From positions 1 through 64,000 of the forward strand of contig NZ_FUID01000002.1 of assembly GCF_900163635.1 (NCBI RefSeq): a DNA stretch of 64,000 nt, given 5' to 3'. The notes beneath the pieces are model-generated. The model worked only from the letters and a program-made list of their open reading frames with translations, was not told the DNA's origin and made no database searches. Source of the stretch: Leucobacter sp. 7(1). Its GTDB lineage: Bacteria > Actinomycetota > Actinomycetes > Actinomycetales > Microbacteriaceae. Both the position numbers and the translations under genes were made by a program. Below are positions 43,711-52,430 of the stretch, in pieces. Positions within the stretch are counted from its first letter, which is position 1, and every line of letters starts with the position of its first letter.

Positions 43711-44739
43711 TTACTCCGCGTGGGCCGTACCGACAATGTCGAGCACGAACACAAGCGTGTCGTCGTTCTTCACGTCGAAATCAGGGTTCGACATCTTGAG
43801 CTGGCTCTCCAGGTTGTCGCCGTAGCCATCCTTCGGCGGCACCACCGAGATGACCTGCGAGCCGACCTTCTGGCCCTCGAGCGCCTTCGTGAAGCCGGGG
43901 ATCACCTCGTTCGTTTTGAACGCCGCGGCCTCGCCACGGCTCCAGCTCGAGTCGAACTCCTCGCCGGTGCGCCAGATCACGCCACGGTAGTTCACGTAGA
44001 CACGGTCGCCGGGCTCAACGGTCTCGCCGTCGCCCTCGATCAGCGTTGCGACCTCAAGCTCTGCGGGTGCTTTCTCCCCCTCGGGCATCGTGATCGTCGG
44101 GGCACCGTCCTTATCGAGCTTGACGGTCGGGAAGCCCGCGGGCGCTTCCTGGGCTTTGCCCTCTGCCTTCTTCAGAAGCTTGTCGGGCTCGATCGTGCCG
44201 GGTTCCTTCGGTACCTCGCTGATGTCGCCGAACTCCATCACGATAACGATGGGGCTGTCCTTCGTCATCCCCTCGTAGCCTGTCTGCTCCGGATCGGTCG
44301 TCTGGAACATCTCTGCGTACGGTGCGATCAGCGCGATCTGCTGTCCGGGAACGGCGCAGCGGATGCCCTCGTATGCCCAGGACACGAGCTTGTCCTTTTC
44401 GAACGGCACGGGGCTCTCGGGGAGCTGATCCATCTCGTCACCGGTCGTGCCGTTGAACGTGGTCATGCTCACCGAGATCGCGTCGCCTTCCTTGACGACG
44501 TCACCCTCCCCCTCCGTGAGGACCGAGCGCTCGAACTCGGTGGCCTTCAGCGGGGTCTTTGCATCGAGCTTCAGGTCCACACCGGTTGAGCCGGTGACCT
44601 TCACGGCCTCACTCGCGGCGCCGGGGGCGACACAGTCCGCACCCGCCTCGTCCTTGGTTGGTGAGCCGCCGGCGGAGCAGCCGGTCAGGAGCAGGGCACC
44701 CGCGAGGGCGGCCGGAAGCAGGGTGCGGGAGAGTTTCAC
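43711..44739 (-). CDS. FKBP-type prolyl isomerase lipoprotein
   Basis: A 342-residue exported peptidyl-prolyl cis-trans isomerase, lipid-anchored through LLLTGC (Cys 21). The C-terminal domain is a clear FKBP fold ([26 protein letters not shown] cut by the usual loops, [24 protein letters not shown]). An N-terminal half (about 60-190) has the same layout but weaker residues. It assists folding of secreted proteins outside the membrane. The GTG start has AAGGA ten bases upstream, and a strong hairpin follows the stop. Confidence 0.9.
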   Translation of the reverse strand: MKLSRTLLPAALAGALLLTGCSAGGSPTKDEAGADCVAPGAASEAVKVTGSTGVDLKLDAKTPLKATEFERSVLTEGEGDVVKEGDAISVSMTTFNGTTGDEMDQLPESPVPFEKDKLVSWAYEGIRCAVPGQQIALIAPYAEMFQTTDPEQTGYEGMTKDSPIVIVMEFGDISEVPKEPGTIEPDKLLKKAEGKAQEAPAGFPTVKLDKDGAPTITMPEGEKAPAELEVATLIEGDGETVEPGDRVYVNYRGVIWRTGEEFDSSWSRGEAAAFKTNEVIPGFTKALEGQKVGSQVISVVPPKDGYGDNLESQLKMSNPDFDVKNDDTLVFVLDIVGTAHAE

Positions 44740-44850
44740 GAAGTCTGGGTCCTTACACGCGACGGGGCCGATGCGGCCGTGGATCGGATTCGAGTATTCC
44801 GTATCCCGCTGCCCGCAGGCTGAGAGTGCGGGGCGAAACGGGTGTGCGTG

Positions 44851-45363
44851 TTATCGGCGACGTGCCCCACCCTTCGCGGACGGCTCCCGTCGAGGCAGGA
44901 GCGCGCCGGCGGCGCCAGCCGCGGCAAACGCGAGCAGGATCATTGTCGCCACGTCGCAGCCGATGTAAACGTAGTGCCAGATCGATTGCCCCGGATCCGC
45001 ACCCTCGAGTACCTGATCAGTGCGTGCGTTGAGCGGCGGCCGCACAAGCGTGATCTTGCCCACGTACACGGCGGCGAGCGCCAGCCAAATCCACATCCGC
45101 GCCCCACTGATGCGCGCAGCGAGCGGCCAGAACGAGATCAGTGTGAGTGCGAGGAGGACCAGCCCCTCCGCTACGTTCAGCGCGGCGAACACAAGCCGTC
45201 CGATCCCGAGGCCGAGCGGGATTGTGATGCCCGGTGCCTGGAATTTGAGCGGTGCCTCGATGAAGGAGATTGCGGCGATCATGCCGAACCAGAGTACGGG
45301 CAGGGCGATCCGCCAGAGCTCGATTCCGACGTGCGGGCGCTGCGAAATTCGGGGGGCGGTCAT
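44851..45363 (-). CDS. Hypothetical four-helix membrane protein
   Basis: A 170-residue protein with four hydrophobic helices and short charged ends, including VLWFGMIAAISFIEAPLKFQAPG and a final ATMILLAFAAAGAAGALL. The Glu in the first helix and the following Lys-Phe are typical of small conserved membrane proteins of unknown role. Its ATG overlaps the rsmI stop as ATGA, so it is translated with it. Confidence 0.8.
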   Translation of the reverse strand: MTAPRISQRPHVGIELWRIALPVLWFGMIAAISFIEAPLKFQAPGITIPLGLGIGRLVFAALNVAEGLVLLALTLISFWPLAARISGARMWIWLALAAVYVGKITLVRPPLNARTDQVLEGADPGQSIWHYVYIGCDVATMILLAFAAAGAAGALLPRREPSAKGGARRR

Positions 45364-46199
45364 TTCGTGTCCTTCGGTGCTGTGGCGCGGACGGCGAGCG
45401 CCGCAGCGTAGAGTTCGCGGGAGGAGAGCCCGGTCGCTTCGGCGACGGCACGGCTCGCGTCCTTCAAGCGTTCACCCTCGGCAACGCGCTGGAGCACTTC
45501 GGTGAGGGCGGACTCGGGAGACACCTCGGTGTCCGGCGCGCCCCCGACGACCACAACGATCTCGCCACGCACGCCGTCCTCGGCCCAGGCCGCGAGCTCA
45601 CCGAGCGGCCCGCGTCGCACCTCCTCATGGAGCTTGGTGAGTTCCCTGCACACGGCTGCGGGCCGTGATTCACCGAACGCTGTCGCGAGATCCGCGAGGG
45701 ACACGGCGAGGCGACTCGGGGCCTCGAAGAACACAAGCGTGCGGCGCTCGGTGGCGAGCGCCGCAAGTGCGCGGCTCCGCTCCCCCGCCTTGCGGGGCAG
45801 GAACCCCTCGAACGCAAAACGGTCAGTGGGAAGCCCCGCGACGGCGAGCGCCGTGATCACCGCGCTCGGGCCGGGAATCGCGCTGACAGTGACTCCCTGC
45901 TCGGCGGCGAGCTGCACCACGCGGAACCCGGGGTCCGAGACCGTTGGCATCCCGGCATCGCTCACAAGTACAACGTCCTCGTCGCGGGCGCGCTCCACCA
46001 GGGCCGCGGCGCGATCGTGCTCGTTGTGATCGTGCAGCGCGATGAGCTCGGGTCGATTCTCGATCTCGAGCAGCCGCAGTAACTGCGCGGTGTGACGCGT
46101 ATCCTCGGCAGCGATCACTGTCGCCTGCTCGAAGGTCTCACGGAGTCGCACGGACGCGTCTCCCAGGTTGCCGATGGGCGTGGCCGCGAGCAGGATCAT
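45360..46199 (-). CDS. rsmI: 16S rRNA (cytidine1402-2'-O)-methyltransferase
   Basis: A 279-residue tetrapyrrole-methylase-fold enzyme methylating C1402 of 16S rRNA. Motifs: LLAATPIGNLGDASVRL at the N-terminus, AEDTRHT, VSDAGMPTVSDPG, and SAIPGPSAVITALAVAGLP. The ATG is six bases after TAGCAT (leaderless). A conserved small membrane-protein gene is coupled at its end. Confidence 0.95.
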   Translation of the reverse strand: MILLAATPIGNLGDASVRLRETFEQATVIAAEDTRHTAQLLRLLEIENRPELIALHDHNEHDRAAALVERARDEDVVLVSDAGMPTVSDPGFRVVQLAAEQGVTVSAIPGPSAVITALAVAGLPTDRFAFEGFLPRKAGERSRALAALATERRTLVFFEAPSRLAVSLADLATAFGESRPAAVCRELTKLHEEVRRGPLGELAAWAEDGVRGEIVVVVGGAPDTEVSPESALTEVLQRVAEGERLKDASRAVAEATGLSSRELYAAALAVRATAPKDTK

Positions 46200-46205
46200 G
46201 CTCCC

Positions 46206-46211
46206 ATGCTA
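46206..46211 (-). promoter_or_regulatory. -10 box, leaderless rsmI
   Basis: TAGCAT on the minus strand, six bases before the ATG at 46199. Confidence 0.5.
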
Positions 46212-46257
46212 CGCCGCGCGGCACCTGCCCCGGTGCCCCCAGGAGGTCCCTGCCAGA

Positions 46258-47382
46258 ATGGCTGGCATGAGTGATCCGCAGTTCTCGCCTGTCCCGCCAG
46301 CACCGGAGGGGCCGCCCACGCCGGGAACCGCCGAGGTGCGACGGCCGGGGCGAGCACTCGCGATCACAGGGATGGCGGTGGGGCTTGCTGCGCTCATGAC
46401 CGTGGCCGTCGCGCCGCTGACCTCGCTGGGATTCGCGGTGGGCGGTGCGATGCTCGGGATCGCGGCGGTCATCGTCGGGGTACTCGCACTTGTGCTGCGC
46501 CAACCTCGTGTCCCCGCAATCGCGGGGCTGGCGGGCGGCGCGCTCGCCGTGGTGCTGGCGCTTGTGCTCGGTGCGGTGAGCGTGGGCTCGTATCTCACGT
46601 CGCTCGGCCACACCGGCGCGAACGGCCCCGGCGCGAACGCCTCGCCGGATCCGTCCCTCCCGGGACCGTCTGCGCCGAATCCGCCCGAGGCTGGCAGTCT
46701 GACCTGGCCTCAGAATCACGCGACGGGCGGGGTCGTGTTCACCGGGCCGGAGCGCACAGTGCGGCCCTCCGACGCTCCGCGAGAAGGCGCGGCCCCATCG
46801 CCGCTGCCCGCGCGCGAGCTCGGCGCTCCCGCACTCATCCAGGTCTACCAGGACTATCGCTGCCCGTACTGCGCACACTTCGCGCAGGCCAGCGGCGACA
46901 CCCTCGAGGCGGTGCTGGATCAGGAGGCCGCGGCAGTCGAGATCCACGCACTCACTTTCCTAGATCGAGTCTCCGCCGGCTCCTACTACTCATCCCGAGC
47001 CGCGGGCGCTCTCGCTTGCATTGCCGACACACACCCCGCCGCAGCGTGGGACGCAAACACCGCACTTCTGGATCCGGCCTTCCAGCCGGCCGAGGGAGGC
47101 CCGGGGCCCGATACTCCCGCCCTCGTCGCGACGATCGAGGACGCCACTGGCCCACTCCCCGAGACCACGCGATCCTGCATTGCGCAGGAATCGTATGTTC
47201 CGTTTGCGGCGGCACTCACGGAGTGGGTATTTGCTCACCCGGTCCCGCACGCGAAAGATCCGGGACTCGGTGTCAGCGGGACCCCGCTCGTGGTTGTCAA
47301 TGGCGTCCCGTATCCAGGAGACCCAGCGGACGCCCGCGCGTTCCGAGCCTTCCTCGCGCAGCAGGGCGTCATGCTCACATAA
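46258..47382 (+). CDS. DsbA-like thioredoxin-fold membrane protein
   Basis: A 374-residue protein with three N-terminal hydrophobic helices (about 30-115), a Pro/Gly/Asn-rich linker, and a C-terminal DsbA-type thioredoxin domain with the redox motif DYRCPYCAHF (about 200) and the cis-Pro segment GVSGTPLVVVNGVPY. It should act outside the membrane in disulfide formation or isomerisation. The ATG at 46258 has AGGAGG 11 bases upstream; ATG 46267 is the alternative. Confidence 0.86.
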   Translation: MAGMSDPQFSPVPPAPEGPPTPGTAEVRRPGRALAITGMAVGLAALMTVAVAPLTSLGFAVGGAMLGIAAVIVGVLALVLRQPRVPAIAGLAGGALAVVLALVLGAVSVGSYLTSLGHTGANGPGANASPDPSLPGPSAPNPPEAGSLTWPQNHATGGVVFTGPERTVRPSDAPREGAAPSPLPARELGAPALIQVYQDYRCPYCAHFAQASGDTLEAVLDQEAAAVEIHALTFLDRVSAGSYYSSRAAGALACIADTHPAAAWDANTALLDPAFQPAEGGPGPDTPALVATIEDATGPLPETTRSCIAQESYVPFAAALTEWVFAHPVPHAKDPGLGVSGTPLVVVNGVPYPGDPADARAFRAFLAQQGVMLT

Positions 47383-47420
47383 CTGAAGCAGAACCGCCGT
47401 ACCCCCTTCCGCCCGGCTGA

Positions 47421-47426
47421 TAGCCT
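47421..47426 (+). promoter_or_regulatory. -10 box upstream of MFS gene
   Basis: TAGCCT nine bases before the ATG at 47436, slightly longer than the other leaderless spacings. Confidence 0.35.
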
Positions 47427-47435
47427 GGATCGGTT

Positions 47436-48698
47436 ATGCAGGAGCCGACACCCACACCCCAGGAGCCCACGGTGCTCTCCCGCACCGGCGCCCTCTACTT
47501 CCCGATCGCGCTCGTGGCCCGACTGCCGTATGCAATGGTCGTGATTGGCGTCTTGACACTCGTCGTGTCGGCGCGAGGCTCAGTCGAACTGGGTGGGCTG
47601 AACTCCGCGATGGTGGGGCTCGGCGTTGCCTGCTTTGGGCCACTCATCGGGGCCGCGGCCGACCGCTTCGGGCAACGCTCCACGCTCCTGATCATGGGCG
47701 TCGTGAACAGTGTGGTGCTGGGCGGGCTCGCCTGGGTGGCGTTCAGCGATCTCCCGATCTGGGTGCTGTTCCTCGGGTCCTTCCTCACCGGCGCCTCGGT
47801 GCCGCAGACCTCTCCGATGTCGCGGTCGCGGCTTGTCACGATCATCAAGCACGACCTGCCACCCGCCCGCCGCCCCCGGGCGCTCTCCTCGTTCCTCGCC
47901 TACGAATCCGCCGCCGACGAGGTCATCTTCGTGTTCGGCCCGGTCGCCGTCGGGGCCCTGGCGACGACACTCGGGGCGTGGGCGCCCATTGCCGGAGCCG
48001 CGGTTCTCACTCTCGTGTTCGTGACCGCGTTTGCACTGCATCACACAAGCGCACCCGCGCAGAGCGCCGCAGAGCGTGCCGCCACCCTCGCCCCCGCCTC
48101 GGAGCTGCTGCGGCCGCGCCTCCTCGTCACGGTGCTCGGCATCGCCTCCGTCGGCATGTTCTTCGGGTCCATGCTGACCTCGTTGACCGCGTTTATGCAG
48201 GACCGCGGAGCTCCCGAGCAGGCGGGCCTCATCTACGGGATTATGGGCGTCGGATCCGCCGTCTTCGCGATCGGCGTTGCGTTCCTGTCCCCGAAGTTCA
48301 CCCTGCGGTATCGCTGGCCGATCTTCGCCGTCCTCATCCTCGTGGGCACCGTGCAACTGCAGTGGGCACACGATCTGCCGTCGATGCTGGTGAGCCTCGC
48401 GGTGATGGGCATTGGCGTGGGGCCGCTCCTCGTCACGCTGTACAGCTTCGGTGCCGAACGCAGCCCGGAGGGCCGATCCGCCACGGTCATGACAATGCTC
48501 GGGTCCAGCCTGATGGTGGGTCAGGCCGGTGCCGCCGCAGTCACCGGGATCCTTGCCGAAAACCTCAGTACCGAAGCCGCGCTCGTCGTGCCGCTCGGTG
48601 CCGCGGCACTCGCTGTGCTCTCCGGCGGTATGAATTGGGCGCTCACCGGGAAAAGCTCCCCTGGGCGGGCACAGCCGGCGGGATCCGACACGGAATAA
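47436..48698 (+). CDS. MFS transporter
   Basis: A 420-residue membrane protein with twelve hydrophobic helices. Segment LIGAAADRFGQRSTLLIMG between helices 2 and 3 is the MFS signature. The pattern resembles actinobacterial sugar- or drug-exporter-type MFS proteins with unknown substrate. A cytoplasmic loop of about 30 residues joins helices 6 and 7. It stands alone upstream of sufS. Confidence 0.85.
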   Translation: MQEPTPTPQEPTVLSRTGALYFPIALVARLPYAMVVIGVLTLVVSARGSVELGGLNSAMVGLGVACFGPLIGAAADRFGQRSTLLIMGVVNSVVLGGLAWVAFSDLPIWVLFLGSFLTGASVPQTSPMSRSRLVTIIKHDLPPARRPRALSSFLAYESAADEVIFVFGPVAVGALATTLGAWAPIAGAAVLTLVFVTAFALHHTSAPAQSAAERAATLAPASELLRPRLLVTVLGIASVGMFFGSMLTSLTAFMQDRGAPEQAGLIYGIMGVGSAVFAIGVAFLSPKFTLRYRWPIFAVLILVGTVQLQWAHDLPSMLVSLAVMGIGVGPLLVTLYSFGAERSPEGRSATVMTMLGSSLMVGQAGAAAVTGILAENLSTEAALVVPLGAAALAVLSGGMNWALTGKSSPGRAQPAGSDTE

Positions 48699-48755
48699 GC
48701 GCCCGCCTGAGACTGTTGCAGCAATCGAGCCCCGGAACCGCGAACCGGTGGAAGA

Positions 48756-50063
48756 ATGGAGACCATGTCTGCCCGTGCGTTTACCCCGGCCGAGGTCGCT
48801 GACCTGCGCGCCGCATTCCCCTACTTCGCCGCACACGACCGAAGCGAGGGTGCTCCGGCGTACCTCGATTCCGCGGCCACCTCGCAACGCCCGTCTGCGG
48901 TGCTCGATGCGGAGCGTCAGTTCCTCGAGACCGCCAACGCTGCGGTGCACCGCGGCACCAGCGGTGCCGTCGGTGCCGCGACCGAGGCCTTCGAGGGTGC
49001 GCGTGCCGCCGTCGCTGCGTTTGTGGGAGCCAGCGCACCCGAACAGATCGTGTGGGCCGAGAACGCCACCGACGCGCTGAACATCGTGGCGCTTGGCATC
49101 GGTGAGGCCAACGCCGGGCTCGGCGTCGCGGGGAGCGAGCGCTACACCCTCTCCGCGGGCGACGAGATTCTCATCACCGAGGCGGAACACCACGCGAACC
49201 TCCTCCCCTGGCAGCGCCTTGCCGCCAAGACCGGGGCCACGCTCCGCTTCATCCCGGTTCGCGAGGACGGGACATGGACGCTCGATGATGCGCGGTCCGC
49301 GCTCAACCCGCGCACCCGCATCTTCGCCTTCGCACACGTCTCGAACGCCACCGGCTATGTCGCGCCCGTCGCTGAGCTCGTTGAACTCGCACGCGCGGTC
49401 GGCGCGATCACGGTGCTCGACGCCTGCCAGTCGGTGCCGCACATGCCCGTTGACTTCACGGCGCTCGGCGTCGACTTCGCGGCGTTCTCCGGGCACAAGA
49501 TGCTCGGCCCCAACGGCATCGGTGTGCTCTACGGTCGGCCGGAAGCGCTCGACGCTCTGCCGCCGGCCCGCACGGGTGGCTCCGCGATCACCCGGGTCAC
49601 AATGGAAGCTGCCGAGTACATGCCGCCGCCACTGCGCTTCGAGCCGGGCACACAACCTGTGTCGCAGGTTGTCGGCCTCGGCGCCGCCGTCGCGTTCCTC
49701 ACGCAGGCCGACATGGCGCGGACCGCGGCGCGCGAGCACGAGCTCGTGGAACGCCTCGTCGCCGGGATCGCAGAAAACCCCGGACTCCGGCTTCTCGGTC
49801 CCGCGGATCCCGCGCAGCGCGTTGCGTTGACGGCAGTCTCGGTTGCGGGGATCCACGCGCATGACGTGGGCCAGTTCCTCGACGAGCAGGGTGTGCTCGT
49901 ACGCGTGGGGCACCACTGCGCACAGCCCCTGCACCGGGCACTCGGGATCACCTCAAGCACCCGCGCGAGCGTGCACCTGACCACCACAGAAGACGAGGTC
50001 GATCGATTCCTCGACGCGCTCCGCGGCGCACAGCGGTACTTTGGAGCGGAGGTGTCGGCGTGA
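48756..50063 (+). CDS. sufS: SufS-type cysteine desulfurase
   Basis: A 435-residue PLP enzyme that takes sulfur from cysteine for Fe-S cluster assembly. PLP contacts are in EAEHHANLLPWQ and DACQSVPHMPVD; the Schiff-base Lys is in FSGHKMLGP, and the persulfide Cys is in VGHHCAQPLH. The start is uncertain between ATG 48756 and 48765. sufU overlaps its stop, and together they form a sulfur-transfer pair. Confidence 0.94.
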   Translation: METMSARAFTPAEVADLRAAFPYFAAHDRSEGAPAYLDSAATSQRPSAVLDAERQFLETANAAVHRGTSGAVGAATEAFEGARAAVAAFVGASAPEQIVWAENATDALNIVALGIGEANAGLGVAGSERYTLSAGDEILITEAEHHANLLPWQRLAAKTGATLRFIPVREDGTWTLDDARSALNPRTRIFAFAHVSNATGYVAPVAELVELARAVGAITVLDACQSVPHMPVDFTALGVDFAAFSGHKMLGPNGIGVLYGRPEALDALPPARTGGSAITRVTMEAAEYMPPPLRFEPGTQPVSQVVGLGAAVAFLTQADMARTAAREHELVERLVAGIAENPGLRLLGPADPAQRVALTAVSVAGIHAHDVGQFLDEQGVLVRVGHHCAQPLHRALGITSSTRASVHLTTTEDEVDRFLDALRGAQRYFGAEVSA

Positions 50064-50536
50064 GCGCGCTTGACGGGCTGTATCAGGAAGTTATTCTCGA
50101 CCACTCCAAGCGCCCCATCGGCAAGGGCGAGTTGGAGGCCGCGGCGGGAACACTGACGGCCACCCACCACGAGTTTAACCCGAGCTGCGGCGACGAGATC
50201 GACCTCGCGATCGCGGTGGATCCGGCGACCGGGCGCATCACGAACCTCGCCTGGGAGGGCCAGGGCTGCTCAATCTCGATGGCGTCCGCGTCGATCCTGT
50301 CGCAGCTTGTGCGCGACGACAAGCTGACAGTCGACGGTGCCGAAGAGCGCATCGCCGCGTTTCGGCAGATGATCCAGGCCCGCGGGGCAGAAGAGCCCGA
50401 CGAGGAACTGCTGGGCGACGCGGTCGCACTGCAGGGCGTCGCAAAGTTTGTGATGCGCGTGAAGTGCGCGATGCTGGGTTGGGTGGCGCTCGAGGCGGAC
50501 CTCAAGAAGGTCGCCGCGCAGCAGGCCGGGGCGTAA
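50060..50536 (+). CDS. sufU: SufU sulfur-transfer protein
   Basis: A 158-residue zinc-dependent sulfurtransferase taking persulfide from SufS. Zinc ligands are Cys in NPSCGDE, the neighbouring Asp, Cys in GQGCSIS and Cys in RVKCAMLGW. The long insert typical of SufU, compared with IscU, is present. A GTG start overlaps the sufS TGA (GTGA), so the genes are coupled. Confidence 0.95.
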   Translation: MSALDGLYQEVILDHSKRPIGKGELEAAAGTLTATHHEFNPSCGDEIDLAIAVDPATGRITNLAWEGQGCSISMASASILSQLVRDDKLTVDGAEERIAAFRQMIQARGAEEPDEELLGDAVALQGVAKFVMRVKCAMLGWVALEADLKKVAAQQAGA

Positions 50537-50538
50537 CC

Positions 50539-51216
50539 GTGGCCGCGCCGACGCTGCACCCGGAGAGCACGGCTGCGGAAGTCTCCGCGGCCCTCGCCGC
50601 ACTTGAGGACCCGAAAGCTCGTGCGATCAATGAGCGGCACGGCGACGATCACGGCGTGAACCTCACAAAGCTGCGCGCGGTCGCAAAGCTGCTGAAGCGC
50701 AACCCGGAACTCGCGCGCGAACTGTGGGCAACGGGTGGCTCGCCGGAGCGCCTCGTGGCCCTGCTCATCAGCGGACCGAAGGACTATTCCGCGGCGGACC
50801 TCGACGCGATGCTCCGCGACGCGCGGATCCCGAAGGTGCGCGACTGGCTCGTGAATTACATCGTGAAGAAAAGCCCGCACGCGGAAGAACTGCGCGTGGC
50901 CTGGTTCGCGGATCCGGAGCTTGCTGGCTCTGGCTGGGCGCTGACCTCCGAGCGGGTTATCAAACGCCCCGAGGGGCTTGAGCTTTCCGCCCTGCTCGAT
51001 CAGATCGAGGCCGAAATGCAGGACGCGCCGGAGTCCCTGCAGTGGGCAATGAACGAGTGCCTCGCCCAGATCGGGATCCATCACCCCGAACTGCGGGCGC
51101 GTGCGCTCGACATCGGCGAGCGCTTGCAGGTGCTCGCGGATTACCCAACGCCTCCGGGCTGCACCTCACCGTTCGCGCCAATCTGGATCACCGAGATAGT
51201 CGCGCGACAGCAGTAG
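50539..51216 (+). CDS. DNA alkylation repair protein, AlkD family
   Basis: A 225-residue HEAT-like-repeat DNA glycosylase removing alkylated bases. The last third carries the family segment LQWAMNECLAQIGIHHPE and the ending YPTPPGCTSPFAPIWI. The first 60 residues contain the NLTKLRAVAKLLKRNPELA region. It starts with a GTG two bases after sufU, so it is probably co-transcribed with sufSU. The functional tie is unclear. Confidence 0.86.
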   Translation: MAAPTLHPESTAAEVSAALAALEDPKARAINERHGDDHGVNLTKLRAVAKLLKRNPELARELWATGGSPERLVALLISGPKDYSAADLDAMLRDARIPKVRDWLVNYIVKKSPHAEELRVAWFADPELAGSGWALTSERVIKRPEGLELSALLDQIEAEMQDAPESLQWAMNECLAQIGIHHPELRARALDIGERLQVLADYPTPPGCTSPFAPIWITEIVARQQ

Positions 51217-51280
51217 TAGCCCAGCGCGCGGTGCGCGGCACTTCTGCGGATCCCGCGCGCATCCCCTTCACCCTCGCTCC

Positions 51281-51360
51281 GGAGATTCGCGAAAGCGCAG
51301 GAGATTCTCGAAAGCGCAGGAGATTCGGGCACGGATCTGGCACGTGGGACGAGAATCTCC
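51281..51360. repeat. 19-base tandem repeats forming a hairpin between convergent genes
   Basis: Copies at 51281-51299 and 51300-51318, and a partial one at 51319, share GGAGATTC.CGAAAGCGCA. The second copy begins GGAGATTCTCG, which pairs perfectly with CGAGAATCTCC at 51350-51360. The structure may terminate the AlkD and LysR transcripts. Confidence 0.65.
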
Positions 51361-51393
51361 TCCCGGACGGGCGGGGTTGCCGGATCCAGCGGC

Positions 51394-52353
51394 TTAGCTC
51401 ACACGGCTGAGGAGCGCGCCCGTCGCACTGTCTGCTGAGGTGAGTCGATCCGCGATCTCACGTACGAGGGCCTGCAACGCCGCACTCGCGTGTGTGGGGG
51501 CCATATCGGACCGACGTGCCAAGCTCACGGTGCGGGTGAGCGCGTTCCCGGCGAGCGGCGTCGCGCGCAGCGCCGGGCGATCCACCGCCACCATCGCGGG
51601 CACCACGGCAACACCGATCCCGCGCTCCGCGAAGCGCAGCGCAGCGTCCATCTCCACCCCTTCCACAGCCACAACCGGTGTGAGTCCCGCCGCACCGTAC
51701 GCGGCATCCATCGCGACGCGCAGGTCGTAGTTCACCGGGAACGCGATCTGCGGCACAGCGGCAAGTTCGGAGAGTTCGAGCCCCCGACCGTGGTCCGGGC
51801 TCGCAGTGCCAAACGGGTCTGGACGTGATGCAGCGGAGACGACAACCAAGCGTTCGCTCAAGATCGGCTCCCGATCCAGTACGGCACGCGCTTCACCAGA
51901 CGAGACGCTCGTAACGATCAATGCGAGGTCCAAGGCCCCCTCCATGAGCGCACTCAGCAGTGTCCGCGATCCGCGTTCGAGGATCTCGATGTCGACCCCG
52001 GGGTAGCGCTCGTGAAACTCCGCGATCACCTCGGCAACGAGGCTTGTGCACAGGGTCGGCGTGGCCCCGAGCCGGATCCGGCCCCGCCGCAGCCCCGCGA
52101 GTTCAGCCATTTCGTTTCGGGCTGTGTCGGCGTCCGCGAGCATCCGCCGCGCCAGCGGGAGCAGCCGCTCACCTGCGCTTGTGAGCGCAACATTGCCGCG
52201 CACCCTGTGAAATAGCTCGACACCGAGCTCGCGTTCCAGGGTCGAAATCTGCCGGCTCAGCGAGGGTTGTGCCAGGTGCAGGTGCTCAGCCGCCCGCGTG
52301 AAATGGCCGGTCTGGGCAACTTCCACGAAGCTGCGGAGCTGATCGAGATTCAT
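51394..52353 (-). CDS. LysR family regulator
   Basis: A 319-residue LysR-type regulator: N-terminal winged helix-turn-helix (MNLDQLRSFVEVAQTGHFTR, then AAEHLHLAQPSLSRQIS) followed by the LysR substrate-binding domain (RIRLGATPTLCTSLVAEVIA). It should control itself and the divergent flavoprotein. TAAGCT lies six bases before the ATG, so its own transcript is leaderless. The effector is unknown, possibly a carboxylic acid. Confidence 0.9.
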   Translation of the reverse strand: MNLDQLRSFVEVAQTGHFTRAAEHLHLAQPSLSRQISTLERELGVELFHRVRGNVALTSAGERLLPLARRMLADADTARNEMAELAGLRRGRIRLGATPTLCTSLVAEVIAEFHERYPGVDIEILERGSRTLLSALMEGALDLALIVTSVSSGEARAVLDREPILSERLVVVSAASRPDPFGTASPDHGRGLELSELAAVPQIAFPVNYDLRVAMDAAYGAAGLTPVVAVEGVEMDAALRFAERGIGVAVVPAMVAVDRPALRATPLAGNALTRTVSLARRSDMAPTHASAALQALVREIADRLTSADSATGALLSRVS

Positions 52354-52359
52354 GTTGAT

Positions 52360-52365
52360 AGCTTA
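52360..52365 (-). promoter_or_regulatory. -10 box, leaderless lysR
   Basis: TAAGCT on the minus strand, six bases before the ATG at 52353. Confidence 0.5.
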
Positions 52366-52388
52366 CGTGCATCGTCCTGATCAGTTCT

Positions 52389-52408
52389 ATTCATTGGAGT
52401 AATTGAAT
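52389..52408. promoter_or_regulatory. LysR-type operator
   Basis: ATTCA, ten bases, TGAAT: an AT-rich inverted repeat of the T-N11-A type about 10 bases upstream of the flavoprotein -10 box, placed where a LysR activator would bind. Confidence 0.6.
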
Positions 52409-52417
52409 TGGACTGCC

Positions 52418-52423
52418 TAGCGT
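52418..52423 (+). promoter_or_regulatory. -10 box, leaderless flavoprotein gene
   Basis: TAGCGT, seven bases before the ATG at 52431; a second ATG nine bases earlier is too close to the box to be used. Confidence 0.5.
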
Positions 52424-52430
52424 GGTCCGC

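Noticed and set aside
47580-49934. 784-codon frame on the minus strand
   Set aside because: Runs antisense to the MFS gene and sufS, both of which are clear families; high-GC shadow with no recognisable motif.
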